DNA of 64,000 nt, from contig SKCR01017974.1 of assembly GCA_019454045.1 (NCBI GenBank), positions 62,001 through 126,000 of the forward strand, written 5' to 3'. The notes under the pieces were generated by a model, which did no database searches, was not told where the DNA came from, and was given only the letters and a program-made list of their open reading frames with translations. This document shows, piece after piece, positions 1 through 12,112 of this stretch. The DNA is from Zanthoxylum bungeanum (Eukaryota; Streptophyta; Magnoliopsida; Sapindales; Rutaceae). The translations under genes and the position numbers were made by a program. Numbering within the stretch: position 1 is the stretch's first letter; each line of letters starts with the position of its first letter.

Positions 1-385
1 TAACAGATCCTTCCTTATACCTTGTTTGGAATAAGGCACATTACAATTGGAATCTCACGGTATGAACGGAAGTTGCATACAACTCCTTCAAGTGAAAGAT
101 GATGGTTTGAACATCCATATCTTCGTGAGCTTTCTGAAGTTCGTCTGACATAGAGCCAAGCATTATGCAAACTGCTTGCTCATCATCATCGACGTGTTTC
201 TTCCAAGCATCAAATGTATCTTGGTCAGCATCTTCTACGGGTTCAGGGGGAAATGGTCTTTCAAGAACATAGAAAATCTTTTCTTGTCGTAAGACAATTT
301 TAAGGTTTCTAAACCAGTCATTGTAGTTGTCCCATTTGAGCTTATGCTCATCAAGGATGGAACGAAGTGATACTCTGTTTTCCAT
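1..385 (-). pseudogene. Copia-1 gag, N-terminal part, broken
   Basis: Start of a Ty1/copia Gag, the protein that forms the virus-like particle and packages element RNA in the cytoplasm. The first ATG on the minus strand is at 385, about 1.36 kb downstream of the primer-binding site. The 114 residues contain the family pattern DNYNDWFRNLKIVLRQEK followed by YVLERP, typical of the N-terminal domain of plant copia Gag. An in-frame TAA lies at 41-43; the same frame then continues to the window edge (CALFQTRYKEGS), so this is one gag with a nonsense mutation, not a short gene. The rest of gag and pol lie outside the window. Family call is confident; the lineage within copia is not resolved. Confidence 0.8.
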
Positions 386-1747
386 TTGAATGTTTATGAA
401 ATATTTTAACCCACCTATTAAGAGAAAATGTTAAAATTAGGAATATTTTTTCATTAATGTTTCATAATAACATGGGCTTTTAATATTATAAAGTTGCTCC
501 CACTCAATTGTTTTAAAATTTTAAGCAAATCACATCAACCTCAATATAATGGATTTCTTATGGGAAATGATCCCATTATCATCATTTCATAACTCCGACT
601 AGGGCCGATCGTTAAAAAATAAGATAATTAGGTAGGTTCCTAACCAATTTATGATATAAATCATAATTCCTTGATCATTGGGTTGGGCAATCAAACATGC
701 CATAGCTTATGCTAGTCCTTGTTCACACCCAATCTTTGCCACTAAGTTATAAGACCACGCCTAAGGGTCTCTGCGTCTTATGACTCAGAAAAGTCAAACC
801 ATTGTCAATAGTACGATTTAGGGACAAATTGGTATTGGTCAGTCTGGTAAATCCTAGTCCTGCCAATACGGTTTAAGTCATTTGGGTCTATACTTTACAA
901 TGGGAGGTAAATTTTAGACTTAAATTATTATTGAGGATTTTAGCAAGTTTAAGTGAATAACTGTCAAATGGATTCCTCCATTGAAAATTCCCCAGGAGGG
1001 TGGAGCGAACTCTCTTAAATACCCTTACCTCTTAGGCTCTTATTGCCTTGGTGACAGGAATAAACAATAGATCCTCCTAATTAGTGCAACACTTTAAATA
1101 TGCTTTAAGGTAAGCTTTGAGTAAATGATTATCTAGATGTCTTCACAGCTTTTCCTTTTGGCTATAACAAGGTAGTGAGTGAAGGAAGACACCAAATCAT
1201 TATCTAACTCTAGTAATACCTTTGGTTAAATTAACTTTAGTTTGGAAAGTTTTATTACCCCTTGGTCCCAACCCCTTGTATATTTTTAATGTCTTTTATT
1301 ATAAACAAGTGATTTATATTATTAGCCTTAAAGGTAATAAATCTCTAAGTTCATCACGAAATAATTATTTAGCTAAGGGATAAACAATACACTCTCTATT
1401 TCTTAGAAAGTCTCTAGATGCTTGCACCCTAAAATAATCATACCAATTCTAATCATACATAGAATCATAAAGCATATGAGTTTTAATATTTTGGAATTAT
1501 TTTAAGCATTAAATAACTTTGATTAATATTTAATTATGATATTGTATTTTATTTTATTCAAATAAATTTACTATTCACGTTTTTCTGCAAACGCGTGAAC
1601 TTTAAATACAATTTCACAATTCAAATCTTAACCAAATCATGCTAAACATGTGCCTAAAATTAAGTTCAGGGTGTTAGCTTTCCAACGAGCTTTTACACGC
1701 CCAATTCCGAGTTCAAATGAGAGAGAACTAATCAAAACAAAAACGGT
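386..1747 (-). other. Copia-1 untranslated leader
   Basis: Internal leader between the primer site and gag of Copia-1. It is AT-rich with no convincing reading frame. The short open frame near 1637-1834 crosses the LTR boundary and looks accidental. Confidence 0.6.
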
Positions 1748-1759
1748 GCTGTGATACCA
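1748..1759 (-). other. Primer-binding site, Copia-1
   Basis: On the minus strand this reads TGGTATCACAGC, close to the TGGTATCAGAGC complement of plant initiator Met-tRNA. It lies one base inside the LTR end, as expected for a copia minus-strand primer site. Confidence 0.85.
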
Positions 1760-2259
1760 CTGTTGGGAAGCGGCTGCGAGTGCGCAACAGAAAATTAAAA
1801 TTATTATACCACTTTCCCTTTGCCCAAGACCCATTTGTTTTAATTATTCTACAAGCCTAGGCATGTTACTATATATTCTAAGCATAAAACTCATAAAACA
1901 TGCAAAGAACATAAACCTAAACATGCTAACTATCATAAGAACTCTAATTAAAATTAAGAAAGAAAAAGACTTACTTGAACCGAAGACTCCCCCAGTCCTC
2001 CCTCCAATCTACAAGTTTTTCTCGAACTCAGCAAGCTCTTCCATGTTCCAAAGAGCCACCCAATTGTGTGACCTCCAAAGATGCACACACCAAAGCCAAA
2101 ACTCAACGGCAAGACTACGCCTCGAGTGCACGGGTATTTTGCCCTTGGTGCTAGCCTAGGCAAATACCTCAAAATTTTTAACTCGAGGTTCCTCTAGTCA
2201 ATTAGACTTAAGGATCCTCAAAATCAATGGCTTACTCTTAAACTTTAGAGTTGCTCACT

Positions 2260-2325
2260 TATATAAACCCAAGATATGAAAGGTTTTGGTGAAAAAATTT
2301 GTGAAGAATTATTTGGGTTTATATA
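2260..2325. repeat. Inverted repeat holding two opposed TATA boxes
   Basis: A 12-bp arm at 2260-2271 pairs with 2314-2325. Each arm reads TATATAAACCC on its own strand, so a plus-strand TATA faces the minus-strand one across about 42 bp. Confidence 0.7.
2318..2325 (-). promoter_or_regulatory. TATA box in Copia-1 LTR
   Basis: Minus-strand TATATAAA, about 560 bp from the inner LTR end, suitably placed for the element promoter. Confidence 0.5.
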
Positions 2326-3678
2326 GTGCTCCAAAGACAACAAAATTAAATAAGAATCCGATGTGGGATAAAAGCTAATTTAATCTTAGCCATTGGATCT
2401 TAATTTAGTGGTTTAATGAGATTATAAAACCCTAATAAGAGTTTGGGCCGAATTGGAATTCAAAACAAATAACAAAAAAATTTACTATTCACATTACTAT
2501 TCACATGAACAGTAATTTTTTTAAAAATTCTAATTCTCAATGTGTCCCTATCTTCATTCACCAATCCCTAAGCCACTATGGAACCTCATAAATGATCTGT
2601 TCAATATTTAAACACTTTGAACCATTTATGAACAATTCCTACATCAATCATATATGCTGTTATATTTGTAATGTGCACTGTTAACCATTGATTTCGACTT
2701 TGTTGTGTGTGACCTTTTGGGTTCCCCTCAAGTTGGACATGAAATGAATCGTGATAATTTAATCGAACATAAATTATCCTCCGATCAGATGGTCGTTCGA
2801 TTTCAATGACCAAGGTTGACATCTAGCAACATGGCAACGCCCCCAAATGAGAAGGCAAAATATATATACCCATTTTGTATGCGATTTACATATGATACGA
2901 TCCCTCGCCTCACTGTATCCCCATCTATTGACCTAGGGTACGGAAAATGTCTACCCATATGGTCAAAGGTATGATGTTGATAGTGTCTTGAATCGTGCTA
3001 ACCCAAGAATCTCACATGATTCTTCCGCTGTGGCCACAGTCTCAAGCACTGATCACACATATCAACCCGCGAACTGGAATACTACTCTTATAAGAAAATA
3101 TTATCCGAGAGAGTGGCGATTCTCTATTGTATCTTTACAAACTTCATGTGTTTCAACAAATGACCCAATCATACCCTTATGACCGGATCTTTTGGACCGG
3201 GGAAGGAGAATGTCAAAGTTATTTGATCCACACATATGATTGTAAAGACCTCAAGTCTAAGGACTAGTCATATAATCGATACATGAAAGTTCTCACAGAC
3301 ACATGGGATAAACACTCCATATGAAAATTTTCGGCGGTCAGTTCGATGGACACGAGCAACTCATGCATCCATGTGATACACCAAGCGGACGGATCTCCGC
3401 TAGTAGCCTATGAGATTGGCTACACAACTTAAGGGCAGATCATATCATCATGATAGTCTCTCCGCTTTGTGAACTCCCAGATTATTCATAAAACTATGAC
3501 TAGGAACATTTAAGAGTAATGATTCTCATAAGGCGTGGAAGTCATCGTCTTATTACTCCAAGAGCTTTATTACAGTGTTGATGATTCATATAAGTTATGT
3601 AAGACACGTATAATAAAGATTCCCATTTTATTAATTAATGAAAATATTACAAATACATGTACATATAGCCCATCCACA

Positions 3679-4419
3679 AGTTGGGTATATGGCATATCCC
3701 TAATATGGGAAAGCTTCATAATCCACGTCGATGTATAGAAGTGACCTTGACTTTGGCCAACAAGTCACAACTTCCCAAAACATGTGATATATAACAAAGC
3801 CTTTGTGGTTCAAACACATCTATGATGGACATTGATCTTGACTTTGGCCAACAAACCAATGCCAATCTTGGATCTTGAGAGAGAACCACTCAATGGAAGG
3901 AAAACATTTAATATTTGAGTGAGGGTTTTTCACGTAAATTGGCAACCAATTTATTATCTGATTAGATCTCATCATACACCCTTAAGCATGCATTCTAAAA
4001 GCATAATAAGGCGCGAATAAATTAATATCGATATATAGATGGATATATAATAAATTATTCCTAGAACAAATCTCTCCATTTCCACTCTCCCGCTAGCACT
4101 ATTCATACTTCTACCCAATTACATAATACAATAAAAAAATCTCATTAACATTGAGGGGAATTGGTGAGAAGAAAAATACAAAAAGTAAATAGATAATAGG
4201 CTGGACACACAGGTCCAATTTAATAAATTCTAAATTTATTATAATAATTTCCAAAATTTCACCCACCCTTCTAATATCCATCCGATATATATTATTCATA
4301 CAATACATCCATGTATTCACACAAAGCATGTTATTCAATCAATTTAATCCAATTAATTAATCTTTGAATTAATGACCATCCAATGTTCAAACAACAGTTT
4401 GATTTGCGCGAGTCCAACT
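3679..4419 (-). other. Copia-2 leader, distal piece
   Basis: Reverse complement of sequence matching the Copia-3 leader at about 7355-8060. It carries two copies of the 18-bp leader motif (3746-3763 and 3837-3854). About 100 bp present in the Copia-3 leader seems to be missing near 3700. No gene seen. Confidence 0.75.
4415..4419. repeat. TSD of Copia-3, left copy (CAACT)
   Basis: CAACT here and at 24426-24430 directly flank the two LTR ends of Copia-3; leader sequence of Copia-2 continues on either side. Confidence 0.9.
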
Positions 4420-6355
4420 TGTTAGACAATTATGACCCATAGCGTCACTATTTGTAAAAGACATTGTGGTTTTTTGTACAAATTAATTATATAGCAATGA
4501 AATTGCATTTTATCATTTTGTAATTTGATTACTTAATATATATAAGTGATAAAAGTCCCTATGATTAGTTCCGGATTATAAGATATGAGACAGTATCAAT
4601 CCATAAAGGTTTAATCATTAAATATCCATAGTCGTAGTATTATCGAGACTGGACATCGATAATGAGGAATAGACTAGTATCGCACTTATGCGTGTTATGG
4701 AAGCGTAACAACATAGTTCTCATATATTTAAGTATTGGATACTTATGCAAGTGTGATATGAGGTTGTGTTTACCGATGGTACGGAAACAGCTTCGCTTTG
4801 GATAGACCCCGCAAAATCCCATTGGTAGTATGACTATGTGTCTATGGGAATCCGCATCAGGGTAGGTGTATTTGGTCTTAACCTGAGACTTGCATTGCTA
4901 GTACTTGCGACAATCAATACGCTTTGGTTTTGGTCGTCCAAGACTTTAACAGATTCTGTGTACGCCTCTTCTGGGTTTATTGAGAATCGTAGTGTATTGT
5001 GTGTAATGTCAAGATGGAAGTATCACTTTAGTCATATGGAGATGATGATCACGCAGGGATACAGAATTGGTACTCTAAATGGTTGCAACCATCGGGATAA
5101 TATGACAAGGTCATGATTATCCGATTTAAAGAGACTAGTTGCTTGTAATCCGATATATGCTTCGTACGGGGCAGACACTATTCCAGCCCCAGGCCTTGCA
5201 TGTGACATCAGATACATGATCGCTATACACAATACTACGTATACTACGTCTGATATAGATTATATATTCCATTAAGAATATTTATGGACAATTGGGTAGG
5301 CACGGTGCTTTGCTAGAAGCCAACCATGTCTCGTAAATCGGTAAAAATGTAGTACGAGGTACGTACGTGTTCGGATAGTCCGACGATCGGATTAACTGCC
5401 AACATATCTAGGGATCTCTTGGGTCGATTCCTGAAGATTCACCGATCACGTATGATTCGAGCATAATTAATCTGGGATTAATTACTGAGAGATTTTATCT
5501 AGGATAAAATACTATTTGAAGAGAGAGAACGATTAATTTGGAATTAATCGTTAAAATAATATATTCGATATATTAAACGAAATTAGATTTCGACGCGGAA
5601 TTAAAACTAGATTTTAATTCGGGCAAACGAATTAATTTAGAATTAATTCACTAGCGACGTGAATAGTAATTTTGCTTGGCATTATTATTTAATTAAATTT
5701 GATTTAATTACGTCGCAACGGAAAGTTCGTTAATTCGGAATTAGTGAACCCGAGCCCAGGAGTGTTTGCGGGCCCACTCGGATTTCGAATCAAGTGGGGC
5801 CCACATGTCACATCATTAGTCACATCACTTGTCACTTTGAGTGATGAGTTTTGGTGAGAATTATTTTAATGTTTTACACTCCAAGTTAAAGTGACATGAT
5901 TGACTTATTACCAAATATTTGGTAAATCATTTATTTGATTTTTTGAAATCAAATTTTAAGTCAACACACATCTCACTCTCTCTCACTCACGCAAATCTCA
6001 CAAAATGCACTCTATCCATTCTTCTTCATTGCCGAATGCACAAGGAGGAAGAAGAGGTGATTTTTGTTGCAAAAATTACCAAGAGCTAGCACTCACAAGA
6101 ATCATAAAAAGTGATAGGGAAACCAACCTTGGAGCTTGGAATCACCATTGAAGCTTGGAGCTTAAAGATCAAAGTTCATCTTCAACCAAAATTGGGACAT
6201 TAGCCGAATCTCGAGAGCTTCAACAAGGAGGAAAATTTTTGAACTCAACACGTCCATAATCCGCTCATTGTAAGTATGATTCCGCCATACTTCTTTAATG
6301 TATTCATATGATTTTCTATGCTTGGATGATCTTGGGACTATAGTAGAAACCAACA
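4420..6355 (+). repeat. 5' LTR of Copia-3
   Basis: Starts TGTTAGACAA and ends CCAACA; 1936 bp, against 1935 bp for the 3' partner, with only scattered base differences. A run of hairpins with 3-base loops begins at 5464 (9-bp stem, TGG loop). Confidence 0.93.
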
Positions 6356-6356
6356 A

Positions 6357-6371
6357 TGGTATCATTGAGCC
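6357..6371 (+). other. Primer-binding site, Copia-3
   Basis: TGGTATCATTGAGCC, one base after the LTR end; matches the initiator Met-tRNA complement TGGTATCAGAGC in its first eight bases. Confidence 0.85.
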
Positions 6372-7919
6372 TAATTTGAGCATGAAAAATACTAGGGTAA
6401 AATTTGGGTAAATTGGATTTGAGCATGATTTAACCAAATTGTTTGTTTGAGCATGCTTGTATATGGATAACTTGGAGTTATTTATGATCAATTTCATGAA
6501 AAATTAATTGGATCAATTTTTGCCCAAAATGTTGGCTTGGCCGAGACATGTATGCCCTAAAATAGTCATGGTATTTTTTTCTTTTGATCATTAGATGAGT
6601 TTGAACACTTGGGAAATGTTGATTTGTAATTCAATCGGATTGAAAACTGAATCAGACAAATAAACCCTATGAATGCCGTGAGTATGATGAGCATGAATGA
6701 GTTGATTTTTTGTTTCAAAAATGTTGGACATAAGTTGAACAAATTAATACATGATTAATTGATTAAATTAGTATTTTGGAAATATTAATTTAGATAATTA
6801 ATTGATGTAATACACTTTAATTAATTGAATTTTGAAATTTGGAAAATTAAAATTTAATTAGTTGGGCTTAATTTAGAATTGGGCTTTAAATGTTGTATTT
6901 GGGCCTAATGGGCTTGGTTGGGCCAAGTTGATTTAAGTCAATTGGATTGGATCCAAATTGGGCCTAAATCATTCCATTATGTCCAAATGTGACAAATGAA
7001 CCTTTTATGTTTAATTGGGCCTTATGGGCCTAAATTGGTTTCTTGGCAAATAAAGGTGATTCCTTAATTTGGCTTTAGTATTTGGGTTTGACCCATATTG
7101 ACCAAAGTCCATGCCTTAAAAAATTAATTGAAAGCCCATCGGACTTTAATTAAACGACATTAGATGTTAATTGGGCTTTGAGACCCATTTAGATTAGATT
7201 TGGAATCTAAGTCTTTAAAGGCACATTAAAAAGTGTAGTTATTTAATTTAGAATTAAATATAGAATTAGTATTGAATACGAATTAAATTAGATTTAAATT
7301 GTAGTTCGATATAATTCAAGAATTCGTACTTCGAGTACTTATTCTCAAACGAGTTGGACTCACGGAAAATCAAATCGTTGTTTGAACATTAGATGATCAC
7401 ATTATTCAAGATTAATTAATTGGATTAGATTGATTGAATAACATGCTTTGTGTGAATACATGGATGTGTTGAATGAATAACGTATATCGGATGGATATTA
7501 GAAGGGAAATGGCAATTTTAGAAATTGTTGTAAATTTAGAATTTATTAAATTGGACCTGCTTGTCCAGCCTTATCTCTCTTGATTCTTTGTATTCTCTTC
7601 TCACCTAATTCCCCTCAATGTTAATGAGGTTTCTATTATTGTATTATGTAATTGGGTAGAAGTAAGAATAGTGCTAGCCGGGGAGAGGAAAGAGAATGAT
7701 TCGTTCAAGGAACAATCTGTGAGATATCCATCCGCATATCGTTATTAATTTATTTTCGCGCCTTATTATGCTTTTAGAATGCATGTTTAAGGGTGTATGA
7801 TGAGACCTAACAAAGATAATAAATTGGTTTCCAATTTACGCGAAAAACGCTCAAACAAAATATTAAGTGTTTTCCTTCCATTGAGTGATTCTTACTCAAG
7901 ATCCAAGATTGGCACTGGT

Positions 7920-8299
7920 TTGTTGGCCAAAGTCAAGACTTTTGTCCTTCGCGGATGTTTTTGAATCATGAAGGCTTTGTTATATATCGGTGTCTTGTCC
8001 AAGTTGTGATTTGTTGGCCAAAGTCAAGATCACTTCTTGTCCATCGACATCGATTACGAAGCTTTCTAAAGTCAATGGGTTCCGCTTAATTGGAATCATT
8101 AAGCTTGTTGTGCCTAAGCCAAGGCTTAGTTGATTCAGAGGAAGAAGGTTAGGAAAATATATTGGATATATGGCATATATATTGTATATATGTTTCGGAC
8201 TTGTAGGTCCACCTACCGGATCTAGGAATTGGATGAGATCCAATTGATCTTAGAGATCTACCTAGTTAAATATCATACAGATTGTTGGCCAAAGTCAAG
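7920..8299 (+). repeat. Three copies of an 18-bp leader motif (Copia-3)
   Basis: TTGTTGGCCAAAGTCAAG occurs exactly at 7920-7937, 8011-8028 and 8282-8299. It contains the 8-bp palindrome TTGGCCAA. The same motif with nearly the same spacing occurs in the leaders of Copia-4 and Copia-7, and two copies survive in Copia-2. Confidence 0.9.
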
Positions 8300-8461
8300 G
8301 TTGTGTGTTATTTAACGGGATCCTAGCCAACTAGGAAACTAGGTTTCCCGAGTACTCAACAGAGGGTTAGAGGCTCGCCAAAAAATAGTGGGAGGCTAGT
8401 ATTGAATTTGCAATTTCGTTCAAATACTTAGCTTTACGCGTTTTCAAATTATTTCGTCAAT

Positions 8462-8544
8462 TATTAGTTGGACTAATACATTATTATTTTTCTTGTAACA
8501 GTTAGACTGTACCCAAACATCGTTAATCGAATAGTTAGACTATT
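8462..8544 (+). repeat. Three triloop hairpins before gag (Copia-3)
   Basis: 8462-8478 (7-bp stem, loop TGG), 8498-8510 (5-bp stem, loop TAG) and 8530-8544 (6-bp stem, loop TAG). The last ends nine bases before the gag ATG. Confidence 0.8.
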
Positions 8545-8553
8545 GCGGTTAAG

Positions 8554-9819
8554 ATGACTGGAAAGTTAAGCATTAGGGATATTGTCATGGGCGACAACGT
8601 CTTTAATGGCAGAAACTTTCAAGACTGGGATATGAATCTCAGAATAGTTATGGGATCCGAGAAGTTACTCTACATTATAAAGCGACCTCTTGGGCCTAAG
8701 CCCCGATCTGATCAGTTACTAGAGCTAGAGCTTTGGAAGACTCATAGCGATGACAATACGACTGCTCAATTGGTAATGCTTGCCCCTATGACTCCACAAT
8801 TCCGTCGTCAAAACAAGGGGTTTGATCCATATGAGATGATGACGAAGTTGCACGATCTCCATCGATCTAACCTTAGATCGCAAAGATACGAGTTGCAGAA
8901 GAAGCTTTTTCGTGCTCGAATGTCAGAGGGTACGTCTGTTGAGCATCATGTCTTAGAGATGATTGCTGACATTGAGCAGCTCGGACATATGGGCATAGTC
9001 TTCGAGGCTGAGACTTCAGTAGATTTGATCCTACAGTCTCTCCCCGACACTTGGAGTGGGTTCATCATGAACTAGAACATGTTGAACCAAGACCATACTC
9101 TTCGAGAGTTGATGTCCACTCTGCGTGAGGCAAAAAATGAGCTCCTTAAGATCAAGAAGCGCGAGGCGCACTATGCTTCAACATCTCAGACTCCAAGGGC
9201 TTGGCCCAATGCTTCTGGAGGTGTTAAGAAGAAGAAGCATAATAAGAAGGGCAATGCCAAATCGTCAAAGGGTTCTGGGAAACCCAAGGACAAATCCCAA
9301 GATGTATGCTTGCAGTGCGGGAAGCGAGGTCACTGGAAGCGTGACTGCCACGAGTACAAGGCACACATGAAAGAGATTAAAGCGGGCAAGGCACCGGCAA
9401 CAGGTATGTTTGTTATAGAAATAAACATGTCTACTTATAGTTTTAAAAATTGGATTTTTGATTCTGGTTGTGGTACTCATATATGTACTGATGTGCAGGA
9501 TCTGCGGATTAGCAGGAGACTGGCTTCAGGAGAGATTGACCTCCGTGTTGGAAATGAGACGCGAGTTGCTGTTTTGGCCGTGGGCACTTATGTTTTGGAA
9601 CTGCCATCGGGGCATGTACTTGAACTTATAAACTGTTATTTTGTACCTAGTTTGACTAGGAATATTATTTCTGTATCTATGTTAACCCAATGTGGGTATA
9701 CTTTTGTATTTAGAAACACTGGGTGTTTTATGTATAAAAATGATATGGAAATTTGCACGGTTGATGCAAATAATGGTCTTTATATTTTGAATAAAATCAA
9801 TCTCAAACATATAATGTAA
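8554..9819 (+). pseudogene. Copia-3 gag and protease, one nonsense codon
   Basis: Gag plus the aspartic protease of a Ty1/copia element. ATG at 8554 follows the hairpin cluster. Residues 1-175 form the Gag N-terminal domain (FNGRNFQDWDMNLRIVMGSEK). An in-frame TAG at 9073-9075 splits the frame, which continues in register at 9076. Downstream are a lysine-rich stretch and the zinc knuckle CLQCGKRGHWKRDC (CX2CX4HX4C), which binds element RNA. The protease follows with WIFDSGCGTHIC, DSG being the catalytic triad. The frame ends with TAA at 9817-9819, where a frameshift has moved the next domain to another frame. It matches the Copia-6 protease segment closely. Non-functional as it stands. Confidence 0.88.
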
Positions 9820-9860
9820 CAAACAAAAGGCTTAAAGTACGTAACAAAGATGAAACTTAT

Positions 9861-10008
9861 ATGTGGCATTGTAGTTTGAGACACATAAACAAGACACGTA
9901 TATCAACACTTTCGAAGAGTGGGTACTTGGACGAATTTGATTCAAATTCATATGATGTCTGCGAATCTTGTTTATTAGGCAAGATGCATAAATCACCTTT
10001 TAGCGGTA
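9861..10008 (+). pseudogene. Copia-3 GAG-pre-integrase domain, truncated
   Basis: Encodes MWHCSLRHINKTRIS and CESCLLGKMHKSPFSG, the H-H and C-C zinc-binding residues of the pre-integrase domain that precedes copia integrase. It is frame-shifted relative to the upstream gag-protease frame. Compared with Copia-6, 47 bp are missing directly before the TATGTGG at the Copia-4 insertion point, so the domain end and the first integrase residues are lost. Confidence 0.8.
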
Positions 10009-10013
10009 TGTGG
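10009..10013. repeat. TSD of Copia-4, left copy (TGTGG)
   Basis: TGTGG here and TATGG at 20006-20010 flank Copia-4. In Copia-6 the uninterrupted sequence reads GTATGTGGGCCCATG, so both copies derive from TGTGG with one later change. Confidence 0.8.
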
Positions 10014-12101
10014 TGTTTGGTTTTATCTAGGTCCCAAGATCAAACAAGACATGAAATACATGTGTGAATACATCAAAGGAGGTAGTGGAATACTCACATC
10101 GATCGGTTGAGACGAATCGGCAACAAACAAAACAATTTTTGGCCTCTCCAAGTGGCGCCATTTGATGCAGTTCACTGCCAAGAAAAATCAGACTTGGATG
10201 ATGATTTTGAGCTCCAAGCTTGAATCAAACGGTTCCCGACTCATGGGTGAACCTCCCTACCACCTTCGCATATCTCGTAGTGTGCTAGCACTTGCGGTTT
10301 TTGCCACAAAAACCCAACTCTTGCCTCCCTCATGCTCACGGTTTTAGTGTGAAACCAGTGAGTGTTTTGCCCAAATGGGTGTGAGTTTGAAGAGAGAAAA
10401 GAGAGAGAAGAAAGTTGTGTAATAGGTTAGTAAAACCTTTTCCAAAAAGGTTTATATATTTTTCCATAAAATATACAAAGCATTTACCAAATAATAAATT
10501 AAAATCAATTGGTAAATACTTTCCACCAACTTACACTATTTCACCAAAACACATCACTATTCATTTTTACTTTATTAAAGTGACATGTCTTTCAATCAAT
10601 CAATCACATCAATCAATCACATTACTCAAAGTGACATTTGATTTGATGCTTGATGCGACGAATGATTTGACGCTTGATGTGACTTGCGTTGCCGCACTCG
10701 AATTCGAAATACGAATGCGCTCGCAATCACACTCGGGCTCGGGTTCGCTAATTCTCAATTAGCGAATATTCCGTTGCGTCGTAATTAAATGATTACGCCA
10801 AGCGAATTCACTATTCACGTCGCTAACGAATTAATTCTAAATTAATTCGTTCGTCCGAATTAAAATCCAATTTCAATTCCGCGTCGAAATCCAATTTTGT
10901 TTAATATATCGAATATATTAATTTAATCGATTAATTCCAAATTAATCATTTCCTCTCTTTAGACGATATTTTATCCTAGATAAAATATCTCTGTAACTAA
11001 TCCTAAATTAATTTTCTCTCTCTTCTATATAATCCCAGATTATTTAAGAGTGCGAGTCATACGTCATCGGTGGATTATCGGGAAGCGACACATGAGATCC
11101 CCGGATATGTTGGCAGTAAATGCGGTCGTCGGAGTATCCGAATCACGTACGTACCAAGTACCACGTTCTACCGATTTACGAGACAAGGTCGGCTTCTAGC
11201 AAAGCACCAAGTCTACCCAATTCTCCGGACATATTCTTATAAGAATATCTAAGGATCTATATCAAGCGTAGTATACCAAGTATTATGTATATCGGCCCAG
11301 TATCGGATAGTCACATGCTAGGGCTGGGGCTGGATAAGTGTCTGCCCCGTCCGAAGCACATGTCGGATGTCTGGTAACTAGTCTCTATAATCGGATATAC
11401 ATGACCTTGTCATAATATCCCGATGGCCGACCAGCACTTAAGAGCACTAATACCGTATCCTGCGTGACATCATCTCCACTATGACTGGAGTGATACTTCC
11501 GTCTTGACATCACACCCAATACTCTACGATTCTCAATATACCCATCATTGGCGTACACAGAACCGGTTAGAGTCCTAGAAGACCTCAACTAAAGTATATT
11601 GATTGTCGTAAGAATTAGCGGTGCAAGTCTCAGGTTAAGACCAAATACACCTACCCTGATGTCGGACTCCCATAGACACATAGTCATAATACCAATGGGA
11701 TTCCGAGGGGTCTTTCCAGAGCGAAGCTGTTTCCCGTACCATCGGTGAAACACGACCTCCTATCGCACTTGCATAAGTATCCAATACTTATATATATGAG
11801 AACTATGCCGTTGTGCCCTCACAACGCGCACAAGTGCAATACTAGCCTATTCCGCATTATCGATGTCCAGTCTCGATAATACTCCGGCTAGGGATATTTA
11901 AATGATTAATCCTTCGTGGACTGATACTGTCTCATATCATTCTCAATCCAGGAACTAATCATAGGGACCTCTCTTCATTTATATATCTATGGTGATCTAA
12001 TCACAAATGAAGAGAGTGCAATTTCCGTGTCACATAGTTAATTTGTACAACAACACAATGATCTGTACAAACAGTGACGCTATGGGTCATTTTGTTCAAC
12101 A
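10014..12101 (-). repeat. 3' LTR of Copia-4
   Basis: Plus-strand reading starts TGTTTGGTTT and ends TTCAACA; 2088 bp. It contains a run of TCAATCAATCA units near 10590-10625 and minus-strand TATATAAACC near 10447-10456, a possible promoter element. Confidence 0.9.
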
Positions 12102-12112
12102 ATCTCCCACTT
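12102..12112 (-). other. Polypurine tract, Copia-4
   Basis: Minus-strand AAGTGGGAGAT abutting the 3' LTR, the plus-strand primer of copia elements. Confidence 0.85.

Larger units (their letters stand above)
1761..3678 (-). repeat. 5' LTR of Copia-1
   Basis: Begins (plus-strand reading) TGTTGGGAAG directly next to the primer site and ends at about 3678 with CATCCACA, where leader sequence of Copia-2 resumes. The inner end is firm. The outer end is inferred from where Copia-2 leader homology starts; the next five bases (AGTTG) would be the target duplication, but the partner copy is outside the window. The LTR is unrelated in sequence to the large superfamily described below. Confidence 0.65.
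6372..8553 (+). other. Copia-3 leader, about 2.2 kb
   Basis: Unusually long untranslated region between primer site and gag with no supported gene. It contains perfect hairpins with 3-base loops (6942-6956 loop TGG, 7194-7210 loop TGG, 7240-7260 loop TAG, 7326-7338 loop TCG), three copies of an 18-bp motif (7920-8299), and three more hairpins just before the gag start. Confidence 0.75.

Noticed and set aside
4838..5116. Frames sharing MSMGIRIRVGVFGLNLRL at many places (also 22903, 26708, 43150)
   Set aside because: They fall in the same part of superfamily LTRs, differ in length and stops, and lie before or across the promoter region; conserved LTR DNA explains them.
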